DNA from: Acidobacteriota bacterium
GTDB taxonomy: Bacteria; Acidobacteriota; Vicinamibacteria; Vicinamibacterales; CAVVIG01
Direction of reading: 5' to 3'
Assembly (NCBI GenBank): GCA_023265155.1
Contig: JAHFUL010000002.1
Span: 36,188-80,732 of the forward strand
Length of the DNA stretch: 44,545 bases
Made by a program: the position numbers and the translations under genes. The notes beneath the pieces were generated by a model. That model ran no database searches. It was not told the DNA's origin and saw only the letters and a list, made by a program, of their open reading frames with translations. Position 1 is the first letter of the stretch; every line of letters starts with the position of its first letter. Shown piece by piece: positions 1-8,793 of the stretch.

Positions 1-2
1 AC

Positions 3-1712
3 GGCCCTGCCGACCCCGAAGCCTTCAGGCCCGCCCGGGATGGCGAACGCCCACCTCGTCGTGGATTTGCGCTCGTCGTCTCACCGCTCATTTCTCTCAT
101 GAAAGATCAGGTGGACGGCCTGCGCGTGGACGGCGTGGACGCGGCGTATCTGAACAGCACGCTCACGTCCAGTGAACGTGACAACGTGCTCGCCAGCCTG
201 CGCGAGGATCGCTGCCGGCTCCTGTATGTCTCGCCGGAGCGGCTGGCCGGCGAAGGCAGCCAGGGCTTCCGCCGCATGCTGCAGCAGTCGGGCGTCCGTT
301 TCGTCGCCATCGACGAGGCTCACTGCATCAGCCAGTGGGGCCACGACTTCCGGCCGGAGTACCGCCAGCTCGGATGCCTCCGCGACGATTTCCCGGACGT
401 CTCGCTCCATGCCTTCACAGCGACCGCCACCGAGCGCGTCCGTCGCGACATCGTCGCGGAGCTGCGGCTGAAGAATCCGGCGCTGCTCGTCGGTTCCTTC
501 GATCGACCGAACCTCACCTATCGCGTTCTGCGGCGCAGCAACCTTCACCGTCAACTGCTGCAGATCCTGGAGAGACACGAGAAGGAGGCCGGGATCGTCT
601 ACTGCTCGTCGCGGCGCGAGGTCGAGTCGCTCGCGGAGTGGCTGCAGGGCGAGGGCCACCGTGCGGTACCGTATCACGCGGGGCTGTCAGACCACGTGCG
701 CGCGCGGCACCAGGAGGAGTTTCTCGACGAGCGTGCCGACATCGTGGTGGCGACAGTGGCGTTCGGGATGGGGATCGATCGGTCCAACGTGCGCTTCGTG
801 ATTCACGCGGGTGCGCCGCGATCGCCCGAGCACTACCAGCAGGAATCCGGGCGGGCCGGACGCGACGGGCTTCCCGCCGAATGCGTGCTGACGTACTCAG
901 GCTCCGACTTCGCGCGGTGGCGGCAGATGCTGGAGTCGAACGGCGAGCTCACCGAGAGCGCGAAAGCGCTGCTGCGCGAGATGGAGCACTATGCGTCCAG
1001 CACGCGCTGCCGGCACAGGTCGCTCGTGGAGTACTTCGGCCAGCGGTACGAGCGAACCGACTGTGCCGCGTGCGACTGGTGCCTGAAGGAGCTCGACGCG
1101 GTCCACGATTCGACGACAGTGGCGAGGAAGATCCTTTCGTGCGTGGCGCGGGTGAAGCAGACGTGGGGCATCGGGCACGTGGCGGATGTGCTCGCGGGCA
1201 AGGCGAGCGAGAAGGTGATCGCCGCGCGGCACCAGGAGCTTTCCACGTTCGGGTTGTTGAAAGACGAGTCCGTCGCAGCCATTCGCGGCTACATCGAGCA
1301 GCTCATCGGCGAGGGACTTCTGCTCCGCGACGGCGACCCCTATCCGGTGCTGCGTCTGACGGCTGCTGGTCTGTCGATGCTGAAGGGCAAAGGGGAGTGC
1401 GCGCTGTATCGCGAGGTGGCGCCGCCGAAGGTGAAGGGCGGCAAGGGACGCGGAAGGGGTCGAGAGGCGGCGCCGCTCGTCGTCGATCCCGAGTTGTTCG
1501 ACGTCCTTCGCGGCGTGCGCCTGCGCCTGGCGCGCGAACGCGGAGTCCCGCCGTACGTCATTTTTCACGACCGCTCGCTGCAGGAGATGGCGGATCGGCG
1601 CCCTCGCACAATCGACGATCTGCATGACATCTACGGAGTGGGCGTGAAGAAGGCGGCCGACTTCGGGGATGCGTTTCTGGATGCGATTCGAGAGTTTCGG
1701 CGGCCCTATTGA
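3..1712 (+). CDS. recQ: ATP-dependent DNA helicase RecQ (5' end missing)
   Basis: 3'-5' DNA helicase of superfamily 2 acting in recombination and fork repair. The frame is open from base 3, so the start and the Walker A region lie before the window. Visible in order: motif Ia (VVSPLISLMKDQVDG, about 78-120), the DEAH box in AIDEAHCISQWGHDFRPEY (about 306-360), the second RecA-like lobe with GMGIDRSNVRFVIHAG and QESGRAGRDG (about 766-870), the RecQ zinc-binding cysteines around CRH...CAACDWC (about 1005-1082), a winged-helix region, and a C-terminal HRDC domain (about 1490-1695). That is the full RecQ-type order. The first ~23 visible residues before motif Ia match the family poorly and may be a linker or hold a sequence error. 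The gene converges on apaG with an 18-base gap. Confidence 0.95.
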   Translation, partial: GPADPEAFRPARDGERPPRRGFALVVSPLISLMKDQVDGLRVDGVDAAYLNSTLTSSERDNVLASLREDRCRLLYVSPERLAGEGSQGFRRMLQQSGVRFVAIDEAHCISQWGHDFRPEYRQLGCLRDDFPDVSLHAFTATATERVRRDIVAELRLKNPALLVGSFDRPNLTYRVLRRSNLHRQLLQILERHEKEAGIVYCSSRREVESLAEWLQGEGHRAVPYHAGLSDHVRARHQEEFLDERADIVVATVAFGMGIDRSNVRFVIHAGAPRSPEHYQQESGRAGRDGLPAECVLTYSGSDFARWRQMLESNGELTESAKALLREMEHYASSTRCRHRSLVEYFGQRYERTDCAACDWCLKELDAVHDSTTVARKILSCVARVKQTWGIGHVADVLAGKASEKVIAARHQELSTFGLLKDESVAAIRGYIEQLIGEGLLLRDGDPYPVLRLTAAGLSMLKGKGECALYREVAPPKVKGGKGRGRGREAAPLVVDPELFDVLRGVRLRLARERGVPPYVIFHDRSLQEMADRRPRTIDDLHDIYGVGVKKAADFGDAFLDAIREFRRPY

Positions 1713-1730
1713 ACGCGAAAGGCTCCCCGC

Positions 1731-2150
1731 CTAGTGCACCGTGTACGGCTCGTGGAGCGCGAAGGGAGCGATCTCCACGTCGAAATATCCGCCGTCCTCG
1801 TCCACCATCTGATAGGTGCCGCGCACCAGTCCCGTCGAGGTCTTCAGCGGACAGCCCGAGGTGTAGTGAAACGACTCGCCCGGCGCGAGCACCGGCTGCT
1901 CGCCGACGACCCCGGGGCCCTTCACTTCCTCCGCATGACCGCTGGCGTCGGTAATGGTCCAGTGGCGGCTGAGCAGCTGAACGGTTTCATCCCCTTCGTT
2001 CGTGATGCGAACGGTGTAGTGGAAAAACCACTGATTCTGGAACGGCTGAGAGTGCTCCGGTGCGTACTGCGACTCGACCTCGACGCGGACGTTGTTCGTA
2101 ACCGCCTCGGACGAGGACGCATGCATCTGTTGATCTCTGAACTCGGACAT
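1731..2150 (-). CDS. apaG: ApaG family protein
   Basis: Small beta-sandwich protein of the ApaG/DUF525 family. The role is poorly defined; it was historically tied to Co2+/Mg2+ resistance and Ap4A metabolism in enterobacteria. The core motifs are visible: VRVEVESQYAPEHSQP, FFHYTVRITNEGDE, QLLSRHWTITDASG, the GPGVVGEQPVLAPGE loop and a final FDVEIAPFAL strand. I chose the start at 2150 (MSEFRDQQ) because GAGGAG lies five bases upstream of that ATG. The alternative ATG at 2174 would add eight residues, lacks a ribosome site and lies where transcription would start from a TATCAT -10-like hexamer. The 139-residue length is normal. The gene is divergent from the dehydratase gene, with about 80 bases between the start codons. 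Confidence 0.93.
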   Translation of the reverse strand: MSEFRDQQMHASSSEAVTNNVRVEVESQYAPEHSQPFQNQWFFHYTVRITNEGDETVQLLSRHWTITDASGHAEEVKGPGVVGEQPVLAPGESFHYTSGCPLKTSTGLVRGTYQMVDEDGGYFDVEIAPFALHEPYTVH

Positions 2151-2220
2151 CAACTCCTCGCGCCGGGAAGACATGTCAATGATACCAGCCTTTGGCTGGC
2201 TGATGGAGAGTGCCCGACGC

Positions 2221-2226
2221 TAGTAT
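2221..2226 (+). promoter_or_regulatory. -10-like hexamer TAGTAT, 6 bases before GTG start
   Basis: TAGTAT is followed by six bases and then the GTG start at 2233. With the usual 6-7 base distance from -10 to transcription start, the mRNA would begin at or next to the start codon, giving a leaderless transcript. I see no Shine-Dalgarno sequence and no clear -35 box. The same spacing recurs at several other genes in the window. Confidence 0.45.
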
Positions 2227-2232
2227 GGGTAC

Positions 2233-4305
2233 GTGCAGCGCGTGGAACCCGTGCGGTTCAAATCGGGCGCCCCTGATGGCGTGGGAATTCCTGTGAACCC
2301 CGCGAGCTCCGTGAACCCCTCGAATGGCGTGAGCCCCTCGAGCTCGGTGAACCCCGCGAACCTCGTGAGAGGTAAAGCCCTGATTTTCTGGGACCTGAAG
2401 GTTCCCGGGAAACGGAAGAAGCTCGACGCCATCGATACCGATCAAATCACCCCCGCCAGCGACTGCGTGTCCGAAAGCCTCGACGCGCTGGACGCGCGCT
2501 GGAAGGCGGGAGCCTTCCGCTACCTGATGCCCGATTTCCGCGCCCGCGTCCATCGCGGCGAAACCTTTCTCGTCGCCGGCGACCGCTTCGCCATCGGATC
2601 CTCACGGGAAATGAGTCCGGCCGGGCTGAAAGCTGTCGCCGAAGAAGTCGGCCTGCAGATGGTCATCGTCTGCGGCCAGAACATGGGCGACATCTTCCGC
2701 CGCAACGCGTTCAACCTGGGACTCGAGGTCGTGCAAAGCCCCGAGGCTGTCGCGGACGCACGCGACGGCGACGCGTTCAGTTTCGATCCGTCGTCGCGCC
2801 GTCTGACGAACGAGGCGCAAGGCAGGACCTACGATCCGTTGCCCCTGACGCCCAAGGAAGACGAGATCCGACGGAGTGGCGGCATCGTCACGATGGGCCG
2901 GCGCGAGCTCCGCGCCTCGATCTCCCGCGTTCCGGTCGTGGAATGGCCCCGCGCAGACGAGGCGCGCCACATGACGTCGACCGAGCAGGTGATCTGGGCG
3001 CATCGCATGAGCAAAGACGCTGGGGTGACGCCCGGCGCGACGCTGGCCGTGTACGCGGATCTGCTGCCCGCATCCGACGGGACCGCGCCGTTTGCGATTC
3101 ACACATTCAATCAGATCACCGGCGGAGACGTCATCTTTCCGAGGCAGGCGGCGATCGCGAACGACCACTTCGTGTTCACGGGAAAGGCAGCTGACGACAA
3201 GCAGACGAACATCGGGCGCGCATTCGCGGTCCTGCACGGGATCGAAAAGCCGTACTACGCGACGCCGGGTGACGGCATCTTTCACTTCTACTTTCCGGAG
3301 CAGGGCTTGATCCTGCCCGGGCAGTTCGTGCCGGGCGCGGATTCGCACAGCCGCGCGTACGGCGCATACGGAGCGGTCGGCATCGGTGTCGGATCGACGA
3401 CGCTGGGGTTTGGATGGTCGACGGGCTACATCTACGCCACGGTGCCGCGGTCGCGACGTGTGACGTTCCGCGGCGCCCTGCAACCCTGGGTGAGCGGCAA
3501 GGACATCGTCCTCGAGTTGCTGCGGCGATGGGGCGCGGCGCAGGCGCAGGGGATGTCCGTGGAGCTGGTCGACGCGGGCCGTCAACTGCCGATGGGGTAT
3601 CGCAACACCATCGCGAACATGATGGCGGAGGCCGAGGCGTTCAACGGGATCTTCGCGCCCGACGAGGTCACGGCCGCGTGGTACCAGGCGAGGGGATTTC
3701 TGGATCTCCCATACCCGCGGTTCGGCCCCGGCGCTGACGCCGCGTACGAAATCGATGAGGCGATCGAGCTCACCGGCGTCCGCCCGATGATCGCACGCCC
3801 ATTCAGTCCTGGAAACGCGTGCGAGGCGGAAGAGATCGCCCGTGAGCGCATCACGTTCGACAAGGCGATGATCGGGTCGTGCACCAATGGCAGCTACGGG
3901 GACCTGCTGAGCGCGGCACTCGTCATTCGCGCCGCCGCCGGCGGGAGCCCGATGAAGGCCGCAAAGCCACTCGTGATCTTCCCGGGCTCGGGCAACGTCG
4001 CCCGGCAGATCGAGCGGCCCGACGCCCGGCTAGGCGGCGAGTCGATCGCGCAGGTCTTTCGAAGCGTCGGCGGCCAGATTCGCGAGTCCTGGTGCGGACC
4101 CTGCTTTGGCCAGGGCCCCGACGCTCTTCATCGCGGAGAACGAGCGATCACATCGTTCAACCGCAACTGGCAGAACCGGATGGGCATCGGCGGCGAGGGT
4201 TATCTCGCGAGCCCCGCCGTCGTGGCCGCGTCCGCGCTCGTGGGCTATATGGCCCCGCCGAGCGAGCTCGGCCTCGAGTGGAATCCCGAGGTGTTCGGTG
4301 TCTGA
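2233..4305 (+). CDS. Fused aconitase/3-isopropylmalate dehydratase family protein, small domain first
   Basis: Predicted [4Fe-4S] hydro-lyase. Residues about 45-205 form the LeuD-like swivel domain ([19 protein letters not shown]; the substrate loop is [11 protein letters not shown]). Residues about 240-690 form the LeuC/aconitase core. The cluster cysteines are C550 in GSCTNGS and C621/C624 in WCGPCFG, and all are present. The domain order is reversed relative to ordinary aconitase or fused LeuCD (core first) and recalls AcnB, but the HEAT-like N-terminus of AcnB is absent at 690 residues. Substrate (isopropylmalate, citrate, homocitrate or other) cannot be told from sequence. The start is GTG 2233 or GTG 2365. 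The residues between them ([15 protein letters not shown]-like) are encoded by a 9-bp repeat and are probably not catalytic. The ferredoxin gene overlaps the stop. Confidence 0.85.
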   Translation: MQRVEPVRFKSGAPDGVGIPVNPASSVNPSNGVSPSSSVNPANLVRGKALIFWDLKVPGKRKKLDAIDTDQITPASDCVSESLDALDARWKAGAFRYLMPDFRARVHRGETFLVAGDRFAIGSSREMSPAGLKAVAEEVGLQMVIVCGQNMGDIFRRNAFNLGLEVVQSPEAVADARDGDAFSFDPSSRRLTNEAQGRTYDPLPLTPKEDEIRRSGGIVTMGRRELRASISRVPVVEWPRADEARHMTSTEQVIWAHRMSKDAGVTPGATLAVYADLLPASDGTAPFAIHTFNQITGGDVIFPRQAAIANDHFVFTGKAADDKQTNIGRAFAVLHGIEKPYYATPGDGIFHFYFPEQGLILPGQFVPGADSHSRAYGAYGAVGIGVGSTTLGFGWSTGYIYATVPRSRRVTFRGALQPWVSGKDIVLELLRRWGAAQAQGMSVELVDAGRQLPMGYRNTIANMMAEAEAFNGIFAPDEVTAAWYQARGFLDLPYPRFGPGADAAYEIDEAIELTGVRPMIARPFSPGNACEAEEIARERITFDKAMIGSCTNGSYGDLLSAALVIRAAAGGSPMKAAKPLVIFPGSGNVARQIERPDARLGGESIAQVFRSVGGQIRESWCGPCFGQGPDALHRGERAITSFNRNWQNRMGIGGEGYLASPAVVAASALVGYMAPPSELGLEWNPEVFGV
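2287..2367 (+). repeat. Degenerate 9-bp tandem repeat inside the dehydratase N-terminus
   Basis: About nine units of 9 bases, alternating GTGAACCCC and (G/T)CGARCTCS-type units. They are read as repeated V-N-P-A/S-S-S residues between the first GTG and the conserved swivel domain. The same unit type is seen at 10235-10297 and 44101-44502. Confidence 0.75.
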
Positions 4306-4711
4306 ATCTTCGCGCGATTCATTGCGTGCCATTGCGGCCGCCGTCGGCATTCCAGTGGCGCGGCGTCACATGTTTCTCTGCTGCGATCAGACGACCCCGC
4401 AATGCTGCGAGAAGGAGCGGGGTCTCGAGGCGTGGGAGTTTCTGAAACGCCGCCTGAAGGAGCTGAATCTCTCGGAGCAGGGAGGCATTCTCCGCAGCAA
4501 GGCAAACTGCCTGCGAATCTGCGAGGGTGGCCCGATTGCCGTCGTGTATCCGGAAGGCGCGTGGTATGGCTCCTGCGATCCGCCCGCACTCGAGCGGATC
4601 ATCCAGGAACATCTGATCGGCGGCCGCGTCGTGCACGCGCTCCTCATCGTCGAGCGGCCGCTCGGGTGGTTTGTCCCCAGCGAAAAGGGACCCGGTGCTG
4701 GCGGGCGTTGA
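4298..4711 (+). CDS. Thioredoxin-like [2Fe-2S] ferredoxin
   Basis: Small electron-transfer protein of the thioredoxin-fold [2Fe-2S] ferredoxin family (related to Aquifex/Clostridium Fd and the NuoE C-terminus). After a 24-residue N-terminus comes [18 protein letters not shown], then [19 protein letters not shown] and [14 protein letters not shown]. The cysteines at the two family positions (C-x8-12-C and C-x3-C) are present. The likely start is GTG 4298, which overlaps the dehydratase stop (GTGTCTGA) and implies translational coupling; a later ATG at 4370 is possible. The coupling suggests that this ferredoxin serves the neighbouring [4Fe-4S] dehydratase, for example in cluster maintenance, but that is inference. 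The TTGACA of the following promoter overlaps the stop codon. Confidence 0.85.
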   Translation: MSESSRDSLRAIAAAVGIPVARRHMFLCCDQTTPQCCEKERGLEAWEFLKRRLKELNLSEQGGILRSKANCLRICEGGPIAVVYPEGAWYGSCDPPALERIIQEHLIGGRVVHALLIVERPLGWFVPSEKGPGAGGR

Positions 4712-4737
4712 CACAGACACGATCATAGTATTATAAA
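4708..4737 (+). promoter_or_regulatory. Sigma-70-type promoter of the toxin-antitoxin pair
   Basis: TTGACA at 4708-4713, an 18-base spacer and TATAAA at 4732-4737, inside the only strongly AT-rich stretch nearby. A dyad-like ATATATGATATAGTATATG run at about 4738-4756, directly before the ATG, could be an autoregulatory operator for the antitoxin. It is not a perfect palindrome. Confidence 0.65.
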
Positions 4738-4756
4738 TATATGATATAGTATATGT

Positions 4757-5092
4757 ATGAAGACTGCTATTTCGGTCACGCTGAAGGAGGACAACGTCAG
4801 CTGGTTGAAGGGCCGGGCCCGGACCGCGGGGCTCCGGAGCGTGAGTGAGCTGATCGATCGGCTCGTGTCGCAGGCCCGTACCTCCGGCCACGACGGCACG
4901 CGGCGCTCTGTCGTCGGGACCGTTGATATCGAGCCCTCGGATCCGCTGCTGAAGGAAGCCGACGAGGCGATCCGAGCGATGTTCGATGCGTCGCTGGCGC
5001 GACCCAGTCGCGTAAAGGAACAGAGCGACGCGTACGGCGGCCAGCCGGCGAAGGCGATCACGCCGGCAAGAAAGCGGCCGCCGCGTGGCTGA
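4757..5092 (+). CDS. VapB-like antitoxin (ribbon-helix-helix type)
   Basis: Predicted antitoxin that neutralises the PIN toxin encoded next and represses the shared promoter. Residues 1-45 look like a ribbon-helix-helix DNA-binding unit: a beta strand (KTAISVTLKEDNVSWL) followed by helices with the SVSELIDRLVSQAR motif. The rest (DIEPSDPLLKEADEAIRAMF) is likely the toxin-binding tail. At 111 residues it is long for a VapB, with a basic C-terminal extension. It ends in an 8-base overlap with the toxin GTG start, the typical order and coupling of a vapBC pair. The family call rests on context plus the short RHH-like N-terminus. Confidence 0.75.
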   Translation: MKTAISVTLKEDNVSWLKGRARTAGLRSVSELIDRLVSQARTSGHDGTRRSVVGTVDIEPSDPLLKEADEAIRAMFDASLARPSRVKEQSDAYGGQPAKAITPARKRPPRG

Positions 5093-5486
5093 CGCCGCCG
5101 TCACGGACACGCACGCGCTGGTGTTCCACGCGGCTGCCAGCGGGAAACTGGGCCCGAAGGCGGCCGCGTTCTTCAAGCGCTGCGAAGAAGGGCAGGCGTC
5201 GCTCTACGTGCCAGCGGCGGTCATCTGGGAGTGCAGCCTTCTCGCACGGGTCTCGCGCATCAACCTGCGCCGCACGGTGCGCGCGTTTTTCGACGACCTG
5301 TTCAGCAATCCGGCTTACCAGCCGCTGGACCTCAGCGTCGAGCAGGTGTACGCGGCTGACGAGCTTCGGTTCAGCCGCGACCCCTTCGACGCCCTCATCT
5401 GTGCCGCCGCGCGCACGATGAAGCTGCCCCTCATTACTCGCGACGCGGAGATCCGCGGCTCGGGCGCCGTGACGGTCATCTGGTGA
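5085..5486 (+). CDS. VapC-like PIN-domain toxin
   Basis: Predicted Mg2+-dependent ribonuclease toxin, 133 residues, the usual PIN length. Acidic catalytic residues are visible in VTDTHALVF (N-terminal Asp), VIWECSLL (Glu), SRDPFDALICAAARTM (Asp) and LITRD (last Asp), matching the PIN pattern. The start is the GTG at 5085, which overlaps the antitoxin stop. Cellular target unknown; most VapC toxins cut tRNA or rRNA. Confidence 0.88.
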   Translation: MADAAVTDTHALVFHAAASGKLGPKAAAFFKRCEEGQASLYVPAAVIWECSLLARVSRINLRRTVRAFFDDLFSNPAYQPLDLSVEQVYAADELRFSRDPFDALICAAARTMKLPLITRDAEIRGSGAVTVIW

Positions 5487-5508
5487 GATGTCGCGGCACG
5501 CTGGAGCC

Positions 5509-6207
5509 ATGAGTCGTCCGATCCGCGTACAAGTGGTTCCAACGTCGACGCACGGGCGCTTTCTGGTTCGTGAGCCGGTCCAATCGCGGTCTGCGCCCAT
5601 GCTTGTCGGGTTCCACGGCTATTCGGAGACCGCGGAGGCGCAAATGGATCGGCTCGCCTCCATTCCTGGAGCCGATCGCTGGATGCTCGTCTCGATTCAA
5701 GGATTGAATCGCTTTTATCGCGGCCGCACCGAGGACGTCGTGGCCAGCTGGATGACCCGCCAGGATCGCGAGCTGACGATGGCCGACAATACGGCCTACG
5801 TGTCGGCGGTGGTGGAATCGGTTGCGAAAGCGTCGGATGCAACCGCGCTCGTGTTCGCCGGCTTCTCACAGGGCGCCGCAATGGCGTTCCGCGCGGCCTG
5901 TTCGTCGTCGCGGCGCGTCTGGGGCGTGGTCGTGCTGGGCGGCGATGTGCCTCCGGAGCTCGATCGCGATGTGCTGTCGCGGGTTTCGCACGTGCTGCTC
6001 GGGCGTGGTGAGCGCGACGAGTGGTATTCCAGCGCGAAGCGGGCGGTCGACATCGCCCGTCTCCAGGAGGCGGGCGTGAACCTGGAAGCGCCCTTGCTCG
6101 ATGCCGGGCACGCATGGACCGAGACGTTCAGCCGCGCAGCAGGTGTGTTTCTCGAGCGGCTCGCGCCTACTTCTCCAGCGCCTCCCGAGCCTCCGCGTCA
6201 GTCTTGA
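5509..6207 (+). CDS. Alpha/beta hydrolase (phospholipase/carboxylesterase type)
   Basis: Predicted cytoplasmic serine esterase. It shows the early LVGFHGYSETAEAQ oxyanion region, a nucleophile elbow FAGFSQGAAMAFR, an aspartate in the LLGRGERDEWY stretch and the catalytic His in LDAGHAWTETF, in the order expected for the carboxylesterase/lysophospholipase family. I chose ATG 5509 because GGAG lies just upstream; an in-frame ATG at 5488 would add seven residues. There is no signal peptide. The last 41 bases overlap the convergent BON-domain gene. Substrate cannot be inferred. Confidence 0.85.
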   Translation: MSRPIRVQVVPTSTHGRFLVREPVQSRSAPMLVGFHGYSETAEAQMDRLASIPGADRWMLVSIQGLNRFYRGRTEDVVASWMTRQDRELTMADNTAYVSAVVESVAKASDATALVFAGFSQGAAMAFRAACSSSRRVWGVVVLGGDVPPELDRDVLSRVSHVLLGRGERDEWYSSAKRAVDIARLQEAGVNLEAPLLDAGHAWTETFSRAAGVFLERLAPTSPAPPEPPRQS

Positions 6208-6736
6208 GGTTGTTGGTCACCTGGCCGGCTCCAGCCTGCATGGCCAGCGATTGCGCGAGCTTGCGGTCGAGGTCACTGTGGACGATGCCGGCAAGTGTGA
6301 CGCGATTCCCCTCGACGATGATGTGAATGGGCGGGTTCCTGAGCGTCGAGTACGCCCAGAAGTTGGAGTCCCCGTAAATAGTATTGCCGATTCTTACCCG
6401 GAGCTCCTCGTTGAACTTCGAAGGCGGCAGCACCTCGATCTGGTTCCGGACACTACTGACACCCTTGATCTTCGTGACCCGCTTCTCGATCTCGTTGCGC
6501 TTGGACGGCAGGGTGACTTTGCCCGTCAACGTGGCGACTCCATCCTTCACATTGACCGTCACATCGTCGAAGATGCCGTACTGATCGTAGGTCGTAACGG
6601 TCGAGAGAATCTCGAGCGCGATTTGGAAGTCTTTCCGCGGCTGCTGCGCCTCTACCGCGATCGAGCTCCGCGCCAACAACGTCCACGCGGCCAGCAGGAG
6701 GCCAAGTGTCAGTCCGGTCCTTCTCATCCTGTCCAT
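6167..6736 (-). CDS. Periplasmic protein with two BON domains
   Basis: A signal peptide (MDRMRRTGLTLGLLLAAWTLL... ending near VEAQQ) is followed by two BON (OsmY/nodulation) domains, roughly residues 35-105 and 107-185. The first carries DVTVNVKDGVATLTGKV and KIKGVSSVRNQIEV; the second carries HIIVEGNRVTLAGIV and GAGQVTNNLKTDAE. BON domains are thought to bind membranes or peptidoglycan and to help in envelope stress. The start at 6736 has GGAG seven bases upstream; a longer frame to 6781 lacks this. The 3' end overlaps the hydrolase gene. Confidence 0.88.
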   Translation of the reverse strand: MDRMRRTGLTLGLLLAAWTLLARSSIAVEAQQPRKDFQIALEILSTVTTYDQYGIFDDVTVNVKDGVATLTGKVTLPSKRNEIEKRVTKIKGVSSVRNQIEVLPPSKFNEELRVRIGNTIYGDSNFWAYSTLRNPPIHIIVEGNRVTLAGIVHSDLDRKLAQSLAMQAGAGQVTNNLKTDAEAREALEK

Positions 6737-6899
6737 CCTACAACTCCCCGAAGTTTGCCTAAACCGCAATCTTGCGGGCAAATGAGGTGCCAGGGCGCTG
6801 GCTGGGAATGGTCAGCGAACGGGAGGCGAGCAGAGAGGCGGGCGGGGCCGTATGTCCTGTCGCGAGGACGCGAAATCGGCAGGAGGGCGTTGGCGGCGG

Positions 6900-8039
6900 T
6901 CAGGAGCCGGTGGCGAAGGCCCTCCCGAGACCATAGGTGATAGCCGCCTCGAGGATTCCGACGATGGTCATTTCGGTGCCGCTGGCCCACCACGACCGGG
7001 TGGTCACGAGCGACTTGGCGGCGCCCACCGCGAAGTGCGCTAGGGTGCTGATCACGAATGACGCGATCACGGCTGGCATCCCCACCGCAAAGAAGAACGG
7101 GATGATGGGAATGAAGCCGCCGATCGCGGTTGAGACGCCCGCGGAAAGCGTGGCCTTCAGCGGATTGGGAAAGTTTTCCTCTGCCAGACCCAGCTCTTCG
7201 TGAACGAGCGTGCGCAGGAACTGTTTGGGCTCCTTCTGAATCTTCTCGGCCATGGAACGCGCTTCCTCGGCGGAGAAGCCCTTGAGCTGATAGAAGAGCT
7301 CCAGCTCCAGGAGCTCTTCGTGAGGATCTTCTTCGATCTCGGCGCGCTCGCGGGCGACCTCGGACTCGTACACCTCGCGTTCGGACTTGGAGGCCAGATA
7401 GGCGCCGGCTCCCATCGACAACGCGCTCGCCATGGTGCCGGCCAGGCCAGCCGCGAGCACCACTTCGCTGCCGCCCGTATAACCGGCCATACCCGAGACG
7501 ATGCCGAACACGGCGCCGAGGCCGTCGTTGACGCCATAAATCGCGCTGCCGATCCAGCCGGTGCCGCGCACATGCCAGCGCTCGCGTTTGAGAAGCGCGT
7601 CGAGCGCCGATCGGGGGGTCGGCATGGAGCCGCCGGCAAGCGTCCGAAGCACCACCGCATGGTCGCGCTCCTCGAACATCGCCTCCTCGGCGATTTGGCG
7701 ATCGGCCGGATCGGTCAGCCTCGCCATCAGGTGGTTGTACTCGGCTTCGGCTCTGTTCTCCTCCTGTTCGAGGCGGTGGAGGACAACGTTCTGGTCCGAA
7801 ATCCGCTGGAACCACGTGAGACCGCTCTCCACCGCCGTCCGATCCGGCGCGTGGCCCGTGGCGAGCGCGATTCGTTCGGACCAGCGCGCTGCGTGCTTGT
7901 CCTCCTGGTCGGCGAGGCGGAGGAGAATGTTCTTCCGCTGCTGATCGGGTTCCCGCCCGGCGAGATGCCGATATGTGGTCGCGGCTTCGACTTCGCGCCG
8001 CCACATTTTCTCGACAGTGGCGAGGTTGTGTTTGTCCAC
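6900..8039 (-). CDS. mbfA: Ferritin-like domain plus VIT1/CCC1 membrane domain (MbfA-type iron exporter)
   Basis: Membrane-bound ferritin, 379 residues. The N-terminal part (about 1-150) is a rubrerythrin-like four-helix domain with carboxylate ligand motifs in WRREVEAATTYRHLA, DQEDKHAARW, LEQEENRAEAEYNHL and EAMFEERDHAVVL. The rest is a VIT1/CCC1 transporter with GSAIYGVNDGLGAVFGIVSG, SMGAGAYLASKSERE, a cytosolic acidic helix and three more membrane segments. Homologues such as MbfA export Fe2+ and protect against iron and peroxide stress. The start is the GTG at 8039, sharing one base with the stop of the ZIP gene (TAGTG), so the two are coupled. Upstream in-frame sequence has no homology and lies inside the ZIP gene. 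Confidence 0.92.
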   Translation of the reverse strand: MDKHNLATVEKMWRREVEAATTYRHLAGREPDQQRKNILLRLADQEDKHAARWSERIALATGHAPDRTAVESGLTWFQRISDQNVVLHRLEQEENRAEAEYNHLMARLTDPADRQIAEEAMFEERDHAVVLRTLAGGSMPTPRSALDALLKRERWHVRGTGWIGSAIYGVNDGLGAVFGIVSGMAGYTGGSEVVLAAGLAGTMASALSMGAGAYLASKSEREVYESEVARERAEIEEDPHEELLELELFYQLKGFSAEEARSMAEKIQKEPKQFLRTLVHEELGLAEENFPNPLKATLSAGVSTAIGGFIPIIPFFFAVGMPAVIASFVISTLAHFAVGAAKSLVTTRSWWASGTEMTIVGILEAAITYGLGRAFATGS

Positions 8040-8785
8040 TATCCAATGAACCTTTCGCACACGACGATGGTGATCACGCCCGCGCCGATGAGCGCCACCT
8101 GCCGTACACCGCTGTTGTCGAGCTGACCGCGGTGCAGATCGGGAATCAGGTCCGACATGGCGATGTACATCAGACTTGCCGCGGAGAACGCCAGGACGTA
8201 GGGGCGAATGCCTGGCACGAGGTCCACCGCCGCGTACGCGATGAGCGCGCCGGCGATCCCCGACGCGCCGGACGCGATATTGAGGATCAAGGCGCGCTTG
8301 CGGCTGTAGCCGGAAGCGAGCAGGATGGCGACGTCGCCAATCTCCTGCGGGATCTCGTGCGCGGCAACGGCGATCGCCGTGCTGATGCCGAGCGGCACAG
8401 ACGTCAGGACCGCCGTACAGACGAGCGCGCCGTCCAGAAAGTTGTGAAACGCGTCGCCCAGAATGACGAGGGGCGCCGCGGCGCCGTGCACGTGGCAATC
8501 ATCGGTGTGGCAGTGCCGCAGGAGCACGAGTTTCTCGAGGACGAAGAACGCGAGAATGCCGGCGAGCAGCGTCGCAAAGACCGGGACGGGCTGCAGCGTG
8601 GCGAGCGCCTCCGGGAGCAGTGCGAGCAGTGCCACGCCAAGCAGGGCTCCGACCGCATAGCTGACCAGCCACGGCACGATCCGGCCGCGCACGTCGTCGT
8701 TGAAGAGCAACAGGCCGGACGCGACGAGCAGACCGCCACCGCTGCCCAGGAGGCTGAGCCCGAGAGCGGTCGCGAGGAGTGGCAC
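8039..8785 (-). CDS. ZIP family metal transporter
   Basis: Polytopic inner-membrane transporter of divalent cations (Zn2+, Fe2+ or Mn2+), 248 residues, eight predicted helices. The metal-binding TM4 motif GDAFHNFLDG and TM5 motif AHEIPQEIGD are intact, and a His-rich loop (HCHTDDCHVHG) lies between TM3 and TM4, all hallmarks of ZIP/ZupT-like proteins. It starts at a GTG eight bases after the VWFA gene stop and shares its final base with the start of the ferritin-like/VIT1 gene. An importer and an exporter/storage protein for similar metals in one operon points to metal balance. Confidence 0.92.
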   Translation of the reverse strand: MPLLATALGLSLLGSGGGLLVASGLLLFNDDVRGRIVPWLVSYAVGALLGVALLALLPEALATLQPVPVFATLLAGILAFFVLEKLVLLRHCHTDDCHVHGAAAPLVILGDAFHNFLDGALVCTAVLTSVPLGISTAIAVAAHEIPQEIGDVAILLASGYSRKRALILNIASGASGIAGALIAYAAVDLVPGIRPYVLAFSAASLMYIAMSDLIPDLHRGQLDNSGVRQVALIGAGVITIVVCERFIG

Positions 8786-8793
8786 GCCGTATT

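Noticed and set aside
8040-8498. N-terminal extension of the ferritin-like/VIT1 protein
   Set aside because: The Arg-rich extension lies wholly inside the ZIP gene in another frame; the real start is the GTG sharing a base with the ZIP stop.
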